This document shows positions 26,045 through 35,057 of a stretch of DNA of 64,000 nt, piece by piece. Every line of letters begins with the position of its first letter. Positions within the stretch are counted from its first letter, which is position 1. Under the pieces are notes generated by a model. That model did not search any database and was not told the origin of the DNA. It saw nothing but the letters and a program-made list of their open reading frames with translations. A program made the position numbers and the translations under genes. The DNA is from Micromonospora sp. WMMD1102 (GTDB lineage: Bacteria; Actinomycetota; Actinomycetes; Mycobacteriales; Micromonosporaceae): contig NZ_JARUBN010000001.1 of the NCBI RefSeq assembly GCF_029626265.1, forward strand, positions 3,286,001 through 3,350,000, written 5' to 3'.

Positions 26045-26938
26045 TCAGAAGGGCTGGCGGGTCCTGAAGGGCCGGCCCGGGTCGGTGCTCGGGGCGGAGC
26101 GCCGCACAGCGCCCTCGGCGGGAAGTCCCTGGGCACGCAGCTCGGCAGCCCGGTCGGCCGCGAGCCGCTCGGCGGCCCGGTCGGCCAGGTACGCCGAGGC
26201 GGCCCGGTCCTCCTCCGTCGGGCTGGCCAGCAGCGCGTAGAAGAGCACGAACGCCACGAAGACCACGATCAGCATGATCGGCAGCAGCAGGTTCGCCCCG
26301 CTGGCCCCGGTCGGTGCCGGCGCGGCCGGCTGGTGGTGCACGGCCATCGCCGCCATCCCGGTGTAGTGCATGCCGCTGACCGCGCAGCCCATCACGAAGG
26401 CGGCACCGGTCACCGCCCGGGTGGAGCGTACGGTGACGGCCAGCCAGAGTGCGGCGCTCGCCGCGACCACCGCGATCAACACCGACACCACCACCAGCGA
26501 GGTCTGGTAGTCGACCCGGCCGCGCATCCGCAACGCCGTCATCCCCAAGTAGTGCATGGCGGCCACCCCGAGGCCGGCGAAGATGCCGCCGAGCAGGATC
26601 CGGGGCCAGGCGACCTGTCCGGAGTACACCGCCACGAACAGGCCGAGCCCGACGGTGCCGATCGCCACCAGGGCGCTGGCCACGGTGAGCGGCACGTCGT
26701 ACCGGATCGGGTTGCCGGCCACGCTGAACCCGAGCATCGCGGTGAAGTGCATCGTCCAGATCGCGGTGCCGCCGATCGCCCAGGAGGCCAGCGCCAGCCA
26801 CCAGACCCGGCGCCCGGGAGTACGCGCCTCGCGGACCCGTACCGCGCAGAGCAGTCCCAGGAACGAACCGAGTACGGCGAGGCCGTAGCTCAGCACGGGC
26901 GTCACCCAGCCGTACTGGAAGTGGTCGATGCTCGCCAT
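26045..26938 (-). CDS. MHYT-domain membrane sensor-like protein
   Basis: Protein of 297 residues; the ATG at 26938 has a GAGGAG site. It has seven predicted membrane helices with three MHYT-type motifs: WTMHFTAMLGFS, AAMHYLGMTALRM, and SGMHYTGMAAMAV. The Met/His residues are proposed to bind copper and to sense gases such as O2, CO or NO. Most bacterial MHYT proteins carry a signalling output domain (GGDEF/EAL); here the C-terminus is only a 60-residue Ala/Arg-rich helix. It could be a ligand-binding unit acting through a partner. Confidence 0.87.
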   Translation of the reverse strand: MASIDHFQYGWVTPVLSYGLAVLGSFLGLLCAVRVREARTPGRRVWWLALASWAIGGTAIWTMHFTAMLGFSVAGNPIRYDVPLTVASALVAIGTVGLGLFVAVYSGQVAWPRILLGGIFAGLGVAAMHYLGMTALRMRGRVDYQTSLVVVSVLIAVVAASAALWLAVTVRSTRAVTGAAFVMGCAVSGMHYTGMAAMAVHHQPAAPAPTGASGANLLLPIMLIVVFVAFVLFYALLASPTEEDRAASAYLADRAAERLAADRAAELRAQGLPAEGAVRRSAPSTDPGRPFRTRQPF

Positions 26939-27124
26939 CTCGGTGGTCTCCTCGCGCCGTCGCACGGCGGTTCCGCGCCGGGATGATGATCACTTGCGGT
27001 CGGAGCAGCCACAACGGTGCGTTCGGGCGCATCTGCCGGCCGACGGCCGTGGGAAGGGTGACCGGAAAGATCATCACCGGAGGAGTGCCGGTTGGGCTGA
27101 CCGGAGCGACCGGCTGCCTGAACA

Positions 27125-27225
27125 GCCGACGCCGGCTCGATCACCCGACGCCGGCCCGAAGCCACCCGGTCCCGGCCCGGAGCCACCCGACGGCGGTTCG
27201 AGACACCCGATCCCGGCCCGATCGC
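27125..27225. repeat. Imperfect tandem repeats of about 21 bp downstream of helY
   Basis: About five units of the form cacccgacgccggcccgaagc occur head to tail, varying in the middle and last bases, immediately after the helY stop. The cause may be slippage; they may add structure to the 3' end of the helY transcript. Confidence 0.6.
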
Positions 27226-27228
27226 CGG

Positions 27229-30009
27229 TCAGGTAGCGCCGTGGTAGGCCAGTACGCCCCGGTTGATGGTCGCCATCGCCTGCCGCGCCGTGCCGCGCAG
27301 CTCCACCGACGCGCCCGTGGCGTCCGCGACCTGCCCGAGCAGGTCCACCACCTGCCGGGACCACCGGACGAAGTCGCCGGCCGGCATGTCGCCGTCCAGG
27401 TTGTGCCCGCTGGCCAGCACCTTCGCCAGCACCTCGCCCCGGGCCCACCGGTAGACCGGCCAGACGAAGCCGAGATCCGGCTCCCGGGTCACCTCCAGCC
27501 CCCGCGCCGCCTCGTCGGACTCCAGCTCGGCCCAGATCTTCAGGGTCTCGCCGACCGCGTCCGAGACCGGCCCCCGGGGCACCGAGGCCCGCTCGTCGGT
27601 GTCCCGGCGCGCCTCGTAGACCACCACCGAGACGGCGGCGGCCAGCTCGGCCGGGGAGAGGCCGTCCCAGACCCCGCGCCGCAGGCACTCCGCCACCAGC
27701 AGGTCCGCCTCGGTCCAGATCCGGCCGAGCATCCGCCCGGCGTCGGTCACCTCGCCGGTCTCCGAGAGGTAGCCACGGGCGGTGAGGATGCCGCAGACCC
27801 GGTCGAAGGTCCGGGTCAACGATCCGGTACGCCCGGAGACCCGCTGCCGCAGCTCGGCGGTGTCCCGCTCCAGGCGACGGCGGCGCTCCGCCCAGCGGGC
27901 GTGCTCCTCCCGATCGGGGCAGCCGTGGCAGGGATGCCGGCGCAGTTCGGCCCGGAGCTGGCTTAGCCGCTCGTCCTCGCCGGCACCACCCCGGGACCGG
28001 CCGCCGCGCCGGGCGTGCCGGTCCAGGCCGGTGCCGCTGACCGCCGCCGCCAGGTCCCGCCGGGCCGCCGGCGAGCGGTGGTTGAAGTGCTTCGGTACCC
28101 GGATCCGGGCCAGCACCTCGGCCGGGGTGGTGAAGTCGCCGGGGGTGATCCGGCCGGCCCAGCGGTCCTGGGTCAGCACCAGCGGGCGGGGCTCGCCGAA
28201 GCCGCCGACACCGGGATCGAGCACCACCGCCAGCCCGGCCCGGCGGCCGGACGGCACCCGGATCACGTCACCGACCCGCAGCCGCTCCAGCGCGGCCAGG
28301 GTGGCGGCCCGGCGCTGCGACTGCCCCTGCCGGGCCAGCGCCTGCTCGCGGTCGGCGATCGCCAGCCGCAGCCCGAAGTACTCGTCGAAGTCGCCGTGGT
28401 GGCAGCGCACCTCGGCGCCGTACGCCTCGATGGTCTCGACGTTGCGCTGCACCTGCCGGGCCAGCCCGACCACCGAGCGGTCCGCCTGGAACTGCGCGAA
28501 CGACGACTCCAGCAGCTCCCGCGCGGGCGCCGCACCCACCGACCCGACCAGGTTCACCGCCATGTTGTACGACGGCCGGAAGCTCGACCGCAGCGGATAG
28601 GTACGCGTCGACGCGAGCCCCGCCACGTGCCGGGGATCGACCTCCGGCGACCAGACCACGACGGCGTGCCCCTCGACGTCGATCCCCCGCCGCCCGGCCC
28701 GGCCGGTGAGCTGGGTGTACTCCCCCGGCGTCAGGTCGACGTGCGCCTCGCCGTTGAACTTCACCAGCCGTTCCAGCACCACGCACCGGGCCGGCATGTT
28801 GATGCCCAGCGCCAGCGTCTCGGTGGCGAAGACCGCCTTCACCAGCCCGCGCACGAACAGCTCCTCCACCACCTCTTTGAACGCCGGCAGCATCCCGGCG
28901 TGGTGGGCGGCCAGCCCGCGCTCCAGTCCGTCGAGCCACTCCCAGTAGCCGAGTACGGCGAGGTCCTCGCCGGGCACGCTGGTGATCCGGCTCTCCACCA
29001 CCCGGCGGATCTCGGCCCGCTCGTCCGGGCTGGTCAGCCGCAGCCCGGCGGCCAGGCACTGCTGCACGGCCGCGTCGCAGCCGGCCCGGCTGAAGATGAA
29101 CAGGATCGCCGGCAGCAGCCCCTCCCGGTCCAGTCGCTCGACGATGTCGGCCCGCAGCGGCCCGCGCCAGCGCGGCCCCCGGGGACCGCCCCGTCCCCAT
29201 CCCGGCCCGTGGGTACGCCCGTCGCCGAGTTCGAGCCGGCGCAGCATCTCCCGGGTGTAGCGGAGCAGTTCCGGGTGCACGTCGTGCTTGCGGGCCGCGT
29301 CGGCGTCGTGGAACAGGTCGAACATCCGGCGGTTGACGAGCATGTGCTGCCAGAGCGGCACCGGGCGGTGTTCGCTGACCACCACCTCGGTCTCGCCGCG
29401 CACCGTGATCAGCCAGTCGGCGAACTCCTCGGCGTTGGAGACGGTCGCGGAGAGCGAGACCAGGGTCACCGACTCCGGCAGGTGGATGATCACCTCTTCC
29501 CAGACCCCGCCCCGGAACCGGTCGGCGAGATAGTGCACCTCGTCCATCACCACGTACGCCAGCCCGGTCAGGCTGGACGAGCCCGCGTAGAGCATGTTGC
29601 GCAGCACCTCGGTGGTCATCACCACCACCGGCGCGTCGCCGTTGATCGCGTTGTCCCCGGTCAGCAGCCCCACCTGCGCTGAGCCGTACCGGTCCACCAG
29701 GTCGTGGTACTTCTGGTTCGACAGCGCCTTGATCGGTGTGGTGTAGAAGCACTTCCGGGTCGGTGCGTCCGGTTCCTCCCCGGCACGCAGCGCGAGGTGT
29801 ACGGCGAACTCGCCGACGACCGTCTTGCCGGCGCCGGTCGGGGCGCAGACCAGGACCCCGCTGCCCCGCTCCAGCGCCTGGCACGCCTCCCGCTGGAAGT
29901 CGTCGAGATCGAACCCGAGTTGCTGGGCGAACTCGTCAAGCGCGGGGAACATGCTGGCCTGCGCGGCCCGGCGGCGCGCCGCGGCGTACCGCTCGGCGGG
30001 GCTCGACAT
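27229..30009 (-). CDS. helY: Ski2/Mtr4-like DEVH-box RNA helicase HelY
   Basis: Protein of 926 residues, the expected size for actinobacterial HelY. Motif I is CAPTGAGKTVVGEFAVHLA, motif II VMDEVHYLADR, motif III SLSATVSNAEEFADW, with motifs V/VI in GINMPARCVVLERLVKF and LTGRAGRRGID. The C-terminal region carries the DSHCT domain typical of Ski2-like helicases, which unwind structured RNA for degradation. In Mycobacterium this gene also lies near tatA, tatC and the paf genes, so its position is conserved. Here a HAD gene, a phosphohexomutase relic and the lipid kinase separate it from tatC. Confidence 0.94.
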   Translation of the reverse strand: MSSPAERYAAARRRAAQASMFPALDEFAQQLGFDLDDFQREACQALERGSGVLVCAPTGAGKTVVGEFAVHLALRAGEEPDAPTRKCFYTTPIKALSNQKYHDLVDRYGSAQVGLLTGDNAINGDAPVVVMTTEVLRNMLYAGSSSLTGLAYVVMDEVHYLADRFRGGVWEEVIIHLPESVTLVSLSATVSNAEEFADWLITVRGETEVVVSEHRPVPLWQHMLVNRRMFDLFHDADAARKHDVHPELLRYTREMLRRLELGDGRTHGPGWGRGGPRGPRWRGPLRADIVERLDREGLLPAILFIFSRAGCDAAVQQCLAAGLRLTSPDERAEIRRVVESRITSVPGEDLAVLGYWEWLDGLERGLAAHHAGMLPAFKEVVEELFVRGLVKAVFATETLALGINMPARCVVLERLVKFNGEAHVDLTPGEYTQLTGRAGRRGIDVEGHAVVVWSPEVDPRHVAGLASTRTYPLRSSFRPSYNMAVNLVGSVGAAPARELLESSFAQFQADRSVVGLARQVQRNVETIEAYGAEVRCHHGDFDEYFGLRLAIADREQALARQGQSQRRAATLAALERLRVGDVIRVPSGRRAGLAVVLDPGVGGFGEPRPLVLTQDRWAGRITPGDFTTPAEVLARIRVPKHFNHRSPAARRDLAAAVSGTGLDRHARRGGRSRGGAGEDERLSQLRAELRRHPCHGCPDREEHARWAERRRRLERDTAELRQRVSGRTGSLTRTFDRVCGILTARGYLSETGEVTDAGRMLGRIWTEADLLVAECLRRGVWDGLSPAELAAAVSVVVYEARRDTDERASVPRGPVSDAVGETLKIWAELESDEAARGLEVTREPDLGFVWPVYRWARGEVLAKVLASGHNLDGDMPAGDFVRWSRQVVDLLGQVADATGASVELRGTARQAMATINRGVLAYHGAT

Positions 30010-30086
30010 GAATCCAAGATTAGTGCGTACCGGGAGGTCGCACGCCGGCAGGCCGTAGGACGGGCCCCCGGGAGCCGGTCGGTAGG

Positions 30087-30872
30087 GTGCACGACGTGCC
30101 GGATCATGCCGAACCGCCCAAGCCCCGTACGTCGAGCGGGACCGACGGTCCCGCCCCCGGAGCCCCGCCGCGCCGTCCGGTGGACGCGGTGCTCTTCGAC
30201 TTCCACGGCACGCTGGCCCAGGTGGAGGAGCCGGTGGCCTGGGTGACGGCCGCCGCGGCGGCCTGCGGGACGACCCTCGACCGGGGCCGGGCCACCGTAC
30301 TGGCCGACCGCCTGGTCACCGCCGGTCGGGCCGGCGGGCCACTGCCGAACCGGGTACCCCCGCACCTGGCCGAGGTGTGGGCGGAACGTGACCTCTACGG
30401 TCCCGCCCACCGGGCCGCCTTCGTGGGGCTGGCCGACACGGTCGACAGCGGCGTCAGCGGGCTCGCCGAGGCCCTCTACGACCGCCTCCTGGTGCCCGAC
30501 GGCTGGCTCCCGTACGCCGACACCGCGGTGACCCTGCGCGCACTGCGTACCGCCGGGGTGCCGGTGGCGGTGGTCAGCAACATCGGATTCGACCTCCGGC
30601 CGCTCTTCCAGGCCTGGGAGCTGACGGAACTGGTGGACGCGTTCGTACTCTCCTACGAGGTCGGGCGCTGCAAGCCGGACCCGGCGATCTTCTACCGGGC
30701 CTGCGGCCTGCTCGGCGTCGACCCGGAGCGGACCCTGATGGTCGGCGACACCCCCGCCGACGCCGGAGCGGTACGCGCCGGTTGCGCGGTGCTGGTGCTT
30801 CCGGCCGCCGAGCCGGGACAGGTCAACGGGCTGACCGCGGCGGTGGACCTGGCGGTCACGAACGCCCGTTGA
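30087..30872 (+). CDS. HAD-superfamily hydrolase with His in place of the second motif I Asp
   Basis: Protein of 261 residues. The first 30 residues are Pro/Ser-rich, so a later start is possible. HAD motif I reads LFDFHGTLA: the nucleophile Asp is present but the usual general acid/base Asp (DxD) is His. Motif II is VAVVSNIGFD, motif III the Lys in GRCKPDPAIF, and motif IV LMVGDTPADAGAVRAG. The helical cap domain lies between motifs I and II. Phosphatase, dehalogenase or phosphonatase activity cannot be told apart. The His substitution probably changes acid/base catalysis. Confidence 0.85.
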   Translation: MHDVPDHAEPPKPRTSSGTDGPAPGAPPRRPVDAVLFDFHGTLAQVEEPVAWVTAAAAACGTTLDRGRATVLADRLVTAGRAGGPLPNRVPPHLAEVWAERDLYGPAHRAAFVGLADTVDSGVSGLAEALYDRLLVPDGWLPYADTAVTLRALRTAGVPVAVVSNIGFDLRPLFQAWELTELVDAFVLSYEVGRCKPDPAIFYRACGLLGVDPERTLMVGDTPADAGAVRAGCAVLVLPAAEPGQVNGLTAAVDLAVTNAR

Positions 30873-30886
30873 CCGCTGGACGGGGC

Positions 30887-30960
30887 CGTGCCGCAGGGCC
30901 CGTTGTAGGCGGCCGGGTTGTGGCTGGCGGTGAACATCGCGCCGGGCGTGCCGCAGGGCC
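30887..30960 (-). pseudogene. Phosphohexomutase (ManB-type) active-site relic flanked by direct repeats
   Basis: On the minus strand about 15 codons read GAMFTASHNPAAYNG, which is the phosphoserine active-site loop (TASHNP) of phosphomannomutase/phosphoglucomutase. The fragment lies between two copies of cgtgccgcagggcc (30887-30900 and 30947-30960). Nothing else of the enzyme is present. The rest of 30873-31179 holds no recognisable gene. Confidence 0.6.
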
Positions 30961-31179
30961 GTTCAGGTGCCGGACCCGGGCGGTGCGAGGCCGGACCGGG
31001 CGCCGGTCAACACCGACACCGGCCGACGGGGATCCGGCCGACGCGGGATCCGGCCACACCGAGGTCGGCCAAGAACGGGCTGGACCGACGGCGGTAGCAC
31101 AGGCGGGGCAGCTCGACAGTCTCTCGCGCGGTTATCCCCCGGGCCAGCGGCACCCGCCGGCAGCGCCGCTGGCGAGGGG

Positions 31180-32121
31180 TCAGCGCAGCAGGCGTACGGC
31201 GCCGGGGACAGCGGTCACGGTCACCGGGAGCGGCAACGCGCGCTCGCCGTCGGCGTACCCGACGATGCCGTCGGCGACGAGTTCGACCGTCCGGACCCGC
31301 TGGGTGTGCACCATCGGATGGTCCAGGTGGGTGCCCCGGTAGACCCGGGGTTTGATCCGGGTCAGCGTCGCCCGGCCGATCCGGCCGGCGTAGACCACGT
31401 CGAGCAGCCCGTCGGTCGGGTCGGCCGTCGGGCAGATCCGCATCCCCCCGCCGTAGCTGGGGCAGTTGCCGACCGCCACCAGCACCCCGTCCAGTTCCCG
31501 GGTCACCCCGTCCAGCCGGAGCAGGTAGCGGCGGGGCCGCAGCCGGGCCAGCTCGACCAGGATGGCGAGGTCGTAGCGGCGCGGACCGCGAGGCCAGGAC
31601 ATCCGGTTGGCCCGCTCGTTCACCAGCGCGTCGAAGCCGGCCGCCAGCACCGCGCCGTACCACCGCCGGGTGCCGTCCGGGCCGGTCATCCGGGCCAGGT
31701 CGGCCGGGCGGGTCCGGCCGGCGGCGATCGCGGCGGCGATCACCTCGACCGCGCCGAGCGGGTCGGCCGGGTAACCGGTGCCGACGGCGAAGTCGTTGCC
31801 GGTGCCCGCCGGGACCGGGCCGAAGGCGACCTCGGTACCGGCGACCGCCTGGAGCGCCAGGTGGACGGTGCCGTCGCCACCGACCGTCAACAGGGCGGCG
31901 GCGCCCTCCGCGACCGCCGCCCGGCAGACTGCGGTCGCCTCCGCGACACTGCCGGCCTCGAGCAGCCGCACCGGCCGCCCCACCGTGCCGAGCCGGTCGA
32001 GTACGGCCGGCAGCAGCCCTCGGAAGCGGCCCCGCCCGGCGGTCGGGTTGGCCAGTACCGCGAGGTGGCCGTCGCCCAGCCGGCCGGCGGCAGGGCAGGA
32101 AGGCTGATCGTCGGCGGTCAC
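31180..32121 (-). CDS. Diacylglycerol kinase-like lipid kinase
   Basis: Protein of 313 residues from the GTG at 32121; another GTG nine bases earlier is possible. The DAGK catalytic domain has VLANPTAGRGRFRG, the GGDG nucleotide loop in LLTVGGDGTVHLALQ, and PAGTGNDFA. The C-terminal beta-sandwich domain follows with DGLLDVVYAGRIGR and GYADGERALPLPVTV. It phosphorylates diacylglycerol or a related lipid (sphingosine and ceramide are alternatives) at the membrane. It lies 50 bp after tatC, a conserved actinobacterial neighbourhood. Confidence 0.92.
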   Translation of the reverse strand: MTADDQPSCPAAGRLGDGHLAVLANPTAGRGRFRGLLPAVLDRLGTVGRPVRLLEAGSVAEATAVCRAAVAEGAAALLTVGGDGTVHLALQAVAGTEVAFGPVPAGTGNDFAVGTGYPADPLGAVEVIAAAIAAGRTRPADLARMTGPDGTRRWYGAVLAAGFDALVNERANRMSWPRGPRRYDLAILVELARLRPRRYLLRLDGVTRELDGVLVAVGNCPSYGGGMRICPTADPTDGLLDVVYAGRIGRATLTRIKPRVYRGTHLDHPMVHTQRVRTVELVADGIVGYADGERALPLPVTVTAVPGAVRLLR

Positions 32122-32171
32122 GGCGAGCACCGTACCGCCTGCCTCGCCGCCGGGCGACAGCGCAGGTCGGC

Positions 32172-33125
32172 TCAGGTCATGTCGTCGAAGCGCCGGTCGA
32201 TCGGTCGCGGCGCGGCGACCGGGTCCGGTGCGGCCAGCGGGGTCACGGCCTCGACCCGTTCGCCGGCGATGACCGGTTCCGAGGCCAGGTCGAGCGGGGA
32301 GACCTCGTCGTCGTCCAGCCCGGCGTAGATCTCCTTGCCGCGTCCCCGGCGCCGGTCGTTGAGCATCGCCACCCCGACCGCCGCGAAGTAGAGCGCACAG
32401 AGACAGATGGCCAGCGCGGTCATCCCGAACGGGTCCGGGGTGGGCGTGACGATCGCCGCGAACAGGAAGAAGACGAAGACGGCGATCCGCCACCAGCCGA
32501 GCATCTTCCGGCCGCTGACCAGCCCCACGAAGTTGAGCATCAGGACGATGAGCGGGAACTCGAACGCCACCCCGAACATCAGGATCATGTTCGTGACAAA
32601 ACCGATGTAGCGGGTGACCTCGAGCGTGGTGTTGATGTCGTCGCCGCTGAGCTCGATCAGGAACTCGAGACCCTTCGACACGACGAAGAACGCCAACACC
32701 GCGCCGGCAGCGAAGAGCGGCGCCGCCAGTGAGGTGAAGACGTAGGCGTATCGACGCTCGTGCCGGTGTAGCCCGGGGGCGATGAATGCCCAGAGTTGAT
32801 AGAGCCAGACGGGCGCGGCGAGAATCAGCCCGAGCCATAGCGCGATCTTGAGATCGAGCAGGAAGACGTCAGGGACGCCCAGCTGGACGAAGTTGCACTC
32901 ACCTTCGGCGGTCTTTGAACCCGGAAGCTCGCAGTAGGGCTCGGAAAGGAGCCGGCGGACCGGCCGGGCCAGCCAGATGCCGAGCCCGAAGCCGACCACG
33001 ATGCCCAGGGATGCCTTGAACAGCCGGTTACGCAGCTCACGGATGTGCTCGATGAGCGTCATCGAGCCGTCGGCGGCTCGCTCGAAGTTGCTCGGGCCGC
33101 GCCGGCGCAGCAGGGCGAAGGCCAC
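32172..33125 (-). CDS. tatC: Sec-independent protein translocase TatC
   Basis: Protein of 317 residues with six membrane helices. TatC forms the receptor for twin-arginine signal peptides. The conserved cytoplasmic N-terminus is SMTLIEHIRELRNRLFKASL, and APVWLYQLWAFIAPGLHRHE is the signature region near helix 2. Helices 5-6 are closely spaced (IAVFVFFLFAAIVTPTPDPF, then MTALAICLCALYFAAVG). The C-terminal 55 residues are a charged extension. It lies 15 bp after tatA; there is no tatB, as is usual when actinobacteria encode it elsewhere. Confidence 0.97.
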   Translation of the reverse strand: MAFALLRRRGPSNFERAADGSMTLIEHIRELRNRLFKASLGIVVGFGLGIWLARPVRRLLSEPYCELPGSKTAEGECNFVQLGVPDVFLLDLKIALWLGLILAAPVWLYQLWAFIAPGLHRHERRYAYVFTSLAAPLFAAGAVLAFFVVSKGLEFLIELSGDDINTTLEVTRYIGFVTNMILMFGVAFEFPLIVLMLNFVGLVSGRKMLGWWRIAVFVFFLFAAIVTPTPDPFGMTALAICLCALYFAAVGVAMLNDRRRGRGKEIYAGLDDDEVSPLDLASEPVIAGERVEAVTPLAAPDPVAAPRPIDRRFDDMT

Positions 33126-33140
33126 GGGTGGCTGCCCCGG

Positions 33141-33437
33141 TCAGTTGTCGCGGACGCGCTGCACCGGGTCGTTGACCGGGGCCGCGGGCGGCTGGTAACC
33201 GGGCTGGTGCACGCTGGTCGGCTGGACCGGGTCACCGGGCAGTGGCTGCCGTCCTGCCTGCGCGTCGGCCTTCTCGGCCAGGTCCTTGTCGTCTTCGGAG
33301 AGGCTCTTCGTCTCCGCCTTGATGATCCGCAGCGAGCGGCCGAGTGACCGGGCCGCGTCCGGAAGCCGCTTCGCGCCGAACAGCAGGACCAGCACAGCCA
33401 CGAGGACGAAGATGTGCCACGGCTTGAGGGCGCCCAT
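33141..33437 (-). CDS. tatA: Sec-independent protein translocase TatA
   Basis: Protein of 98 residues from the ATG at 33437 with a GGAGC site. It has a single N-terminal membrane helix (WHIFVLVAVLVLLFGAKRLP) ending in the conserved FGAKRLPDAARSLG hinge, an amphipathic helix (GRSLRIIKAETKSL), and a Pro/Gln-rich tail. TatA oligomerises to let folded twin-arginine substrates cross the membrane. It is upstream of tatC in the same transcript. Confidence 0.97.
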   Translation of the reverse strand: MGALKPWHIFVLVAVLVLLFGAKRLPDAARSLGRSLRIIKAETKSLSEDDKDLAEKADAQAGRQPLPGDPVQPTSVHQPGYQPPAAPVNDPVQRVRDN

Positions 33438-33641
33438 GGAAGCTCCAGTTCGATGTTTGTCCAGCAAAGGGTGTGTCCTGGCCCATCGTACGTCCGTCGG
33501 GGAGGAGTGCCACCCGCCAGGCTGGTGGCTTTCCGGCCGGCGGGTGAAGTCTTGACCAATGCCGGTCATCCGTCAACCGCGTGATCGACAGCCCTGAGCA
33601 GGGATCGACGGGCGGCTCCGCGGGCATCTGCCGGGGCCGGA

Positions 33642-33896
33642 CTACTCCTCGGCGCCGCGCTTGGCGCGGATCAGTACGACCCGCTCCTGGATCGTCTCCA
33701 CCTGCTGCTGCATGGTCTCGGCCCGCTCCTGCACGGCCAGCGCGACCCGCTGGAGATCCTCAACCTGGTCCTGCCGCTTTTGCAGGCGCAACGCGGCCCG
33801 TTGCAGTCGGGGCAGCCGGGTCAGCACCCGGCGGACCGCCAAGCCCAGCACCACGAGCCCGACCACGACGGCCGCGAGCACGATCCACTTCACCAC
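33642..33896 (-). CDS. Small membrane-anchored coiled-coil protein between pafC and tatA
   Basis: Protein of 84 residues from a GTG at 33896 (a second GTG at 33893 is possible). One N-terminal membrane helix (WIVLAAVVVGLVVLGLAV) is followed by a heptad coiled coil (about residues 28-76, LPRLQRAALRLQKRQDQVED) ending in a basic patch. It starts 10 bp after the pafC stop and runs toward tatA. I do not recognise a family; the shape suggests a scaffold near the membrane. Confidence 0.7.
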   Translation of the reverse strand: MVKWIVLAAVVVGLVVLGLAVRRVLTRLPRLQRAALRLQKRQDQVEDLQRVALAVQERAETMQQQVETIQERVVLIRAKRGAEE

Positions 33897-33906
33897 GGCG
33901 GCCAGC

Positions 33907-35001
33907 CTAGTGGCTTCCGGCGGTGGCCGCCGGACTGGCGCCGGGGACCGGTGCGCCGACCTGCTCCGGGGCAGCCGCTCGCGGTGCGCCGGCCGACGGC
34001 AGCGTCGCGTATGCGTCGAGCGCGGCGGCGGCCCGCTCCCGTACCTGTTCGGCGAGTTCCATCGGGGCGACCACCGTGACGTCCGGCCCGAGCCCGAGCA
34101 CCAGCCGACGGGCCCAGTCGAGGTCGGTGACCCGGAGCGAGACCAGCCACTCCCGGCCGGCCCCGTCGGCGTCGGCACTGCCCGGATCGGGCTCGACCCG
34201 CTCGCACGGGTAGTACTCGGTGATCCACCGGCTGGACCGGCCGACCCGCAGGGTCACCAGCGGCAGGTCCCCGTCGGGCCGGAAGATGCCCGCGCTCACG
34301 TCGTGCAGCCGGGCCTGCGGCGGCGGCGCGGCCGGTTCGTCCAGCTCGTCGAGCGCGTCGATCCGGTCGGCCCGGAACAGCCGCATCGACTCCGCCCGCC
34401 GGCACCACGCCTCCAGGTAGGCCAGCCCGCCGACCATCAGCACCCGGATCGGGTCGACGGTGCGTTCGGTCGTCTCGTCCCGGGTCGCGGCGTAGTAGGT
34501 GATCCGCAGTGCCCGGCCCCGCTGCACCGCGCCGTGCAGCGCGGCCACCCGGTCGCTGTCCCCGGGCATCCGGACCGCGACCGGCGCGTCGGCGAGTTCA
34601 CCGGCGGCATTCTCGATCTTGGCGAGGGCGCGTTCGATCGCGTCCCGGTTGGCCATCCCGGGCGTCTCGGCCAGCATCCGCAGCGCCACCACCAGGGCCA
34701 GCGCCTCGTCCGGGGTGAGCCGCAGCGGGCGGTCGATCCCCGCGTCGTACGTGATGGTGACCCGGTCGCCGTCGAAGGCCATGTCGATCAGGTCACCGGG
34801 CCCGTACCCGGGCAGACCGCAAACCCAGAGCAGTTCCAGGTCCTCCCGGAGCTGCCGCTCGGTCACCCCGAGGTCGGCCGCCGCCTCGGACATCTCGATC
34901 CCCGGCCGGGCCAGCAGGTACGGCACCAGGTTCAGCAGTCGGGCCAGTCGGTCGGCCGAGGTCCGCGCCGCAGCGCCGGACCGTTGCGCCGGACGAGTCA
35001 C
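33907..35001 (-). CDS. pafC: WYL-domain transcriptional activator PafC
   Basis: Protein of 364 residues: N-terminal winged helix (RLARLLNLVPYLLARPG, then MSEAAADLGVTERQLREDLE), a WYL domain (ALRITYYAATRDETTERTVD, then YLEAWCRRAESMRLFRADRI) and the C-terminal WCX domain. With PafB it forms a heterodimer that activates LexA/RecA-independent DNA-damage genes in mycobacteria, likely sensing single-stranded DNA through the WYL domain. It lies 56 bp downstream of pafB on the same strand. Confidence 0.95.
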   Translation of the reverse strand: MTRPAQRSGAAARTSADRLARLLNLVPYLLARPGIEMSEAAADLGVTERQLREDLELLWVCGLPGYGPGDLIDMAFDGDRVTITYDAGIDRPLRLTPDEALALVVALRMLAETPGMANRDAIERALAKIENAAGELADAPVAVRMPGDSDRVAALHGAVQRGRALRITYYAATRDETTERTVDPIRVLMVGGLAYLEAWCRRAESMRLFRADRIDALDELDEPAAPPPQARLHDVSAGIFRPDGDLPLVTLRVGRSSRWITEYYPCERVEPDPGSADADGAGREWLVSLRVTDLDWARRLVLGLGPDVTVVAPMELAEQVRERAAAALDAYATLPSAGAPRAAAPEQVGAPVPGASPAATAGSH

Positions 35002-35057
35002 GCCGGCTCCCCCCTCTGGTCAGTTCCCCCCGGGCCCCTACCCCGGTCCGCTCCGGG

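Noticed and set aside
24522-27077. Open minus-strand frame of 851 codons
   Set aside because: It is antisense to the SRPBCC pair and shifted against the MHYT gene; it is a shadow frame.
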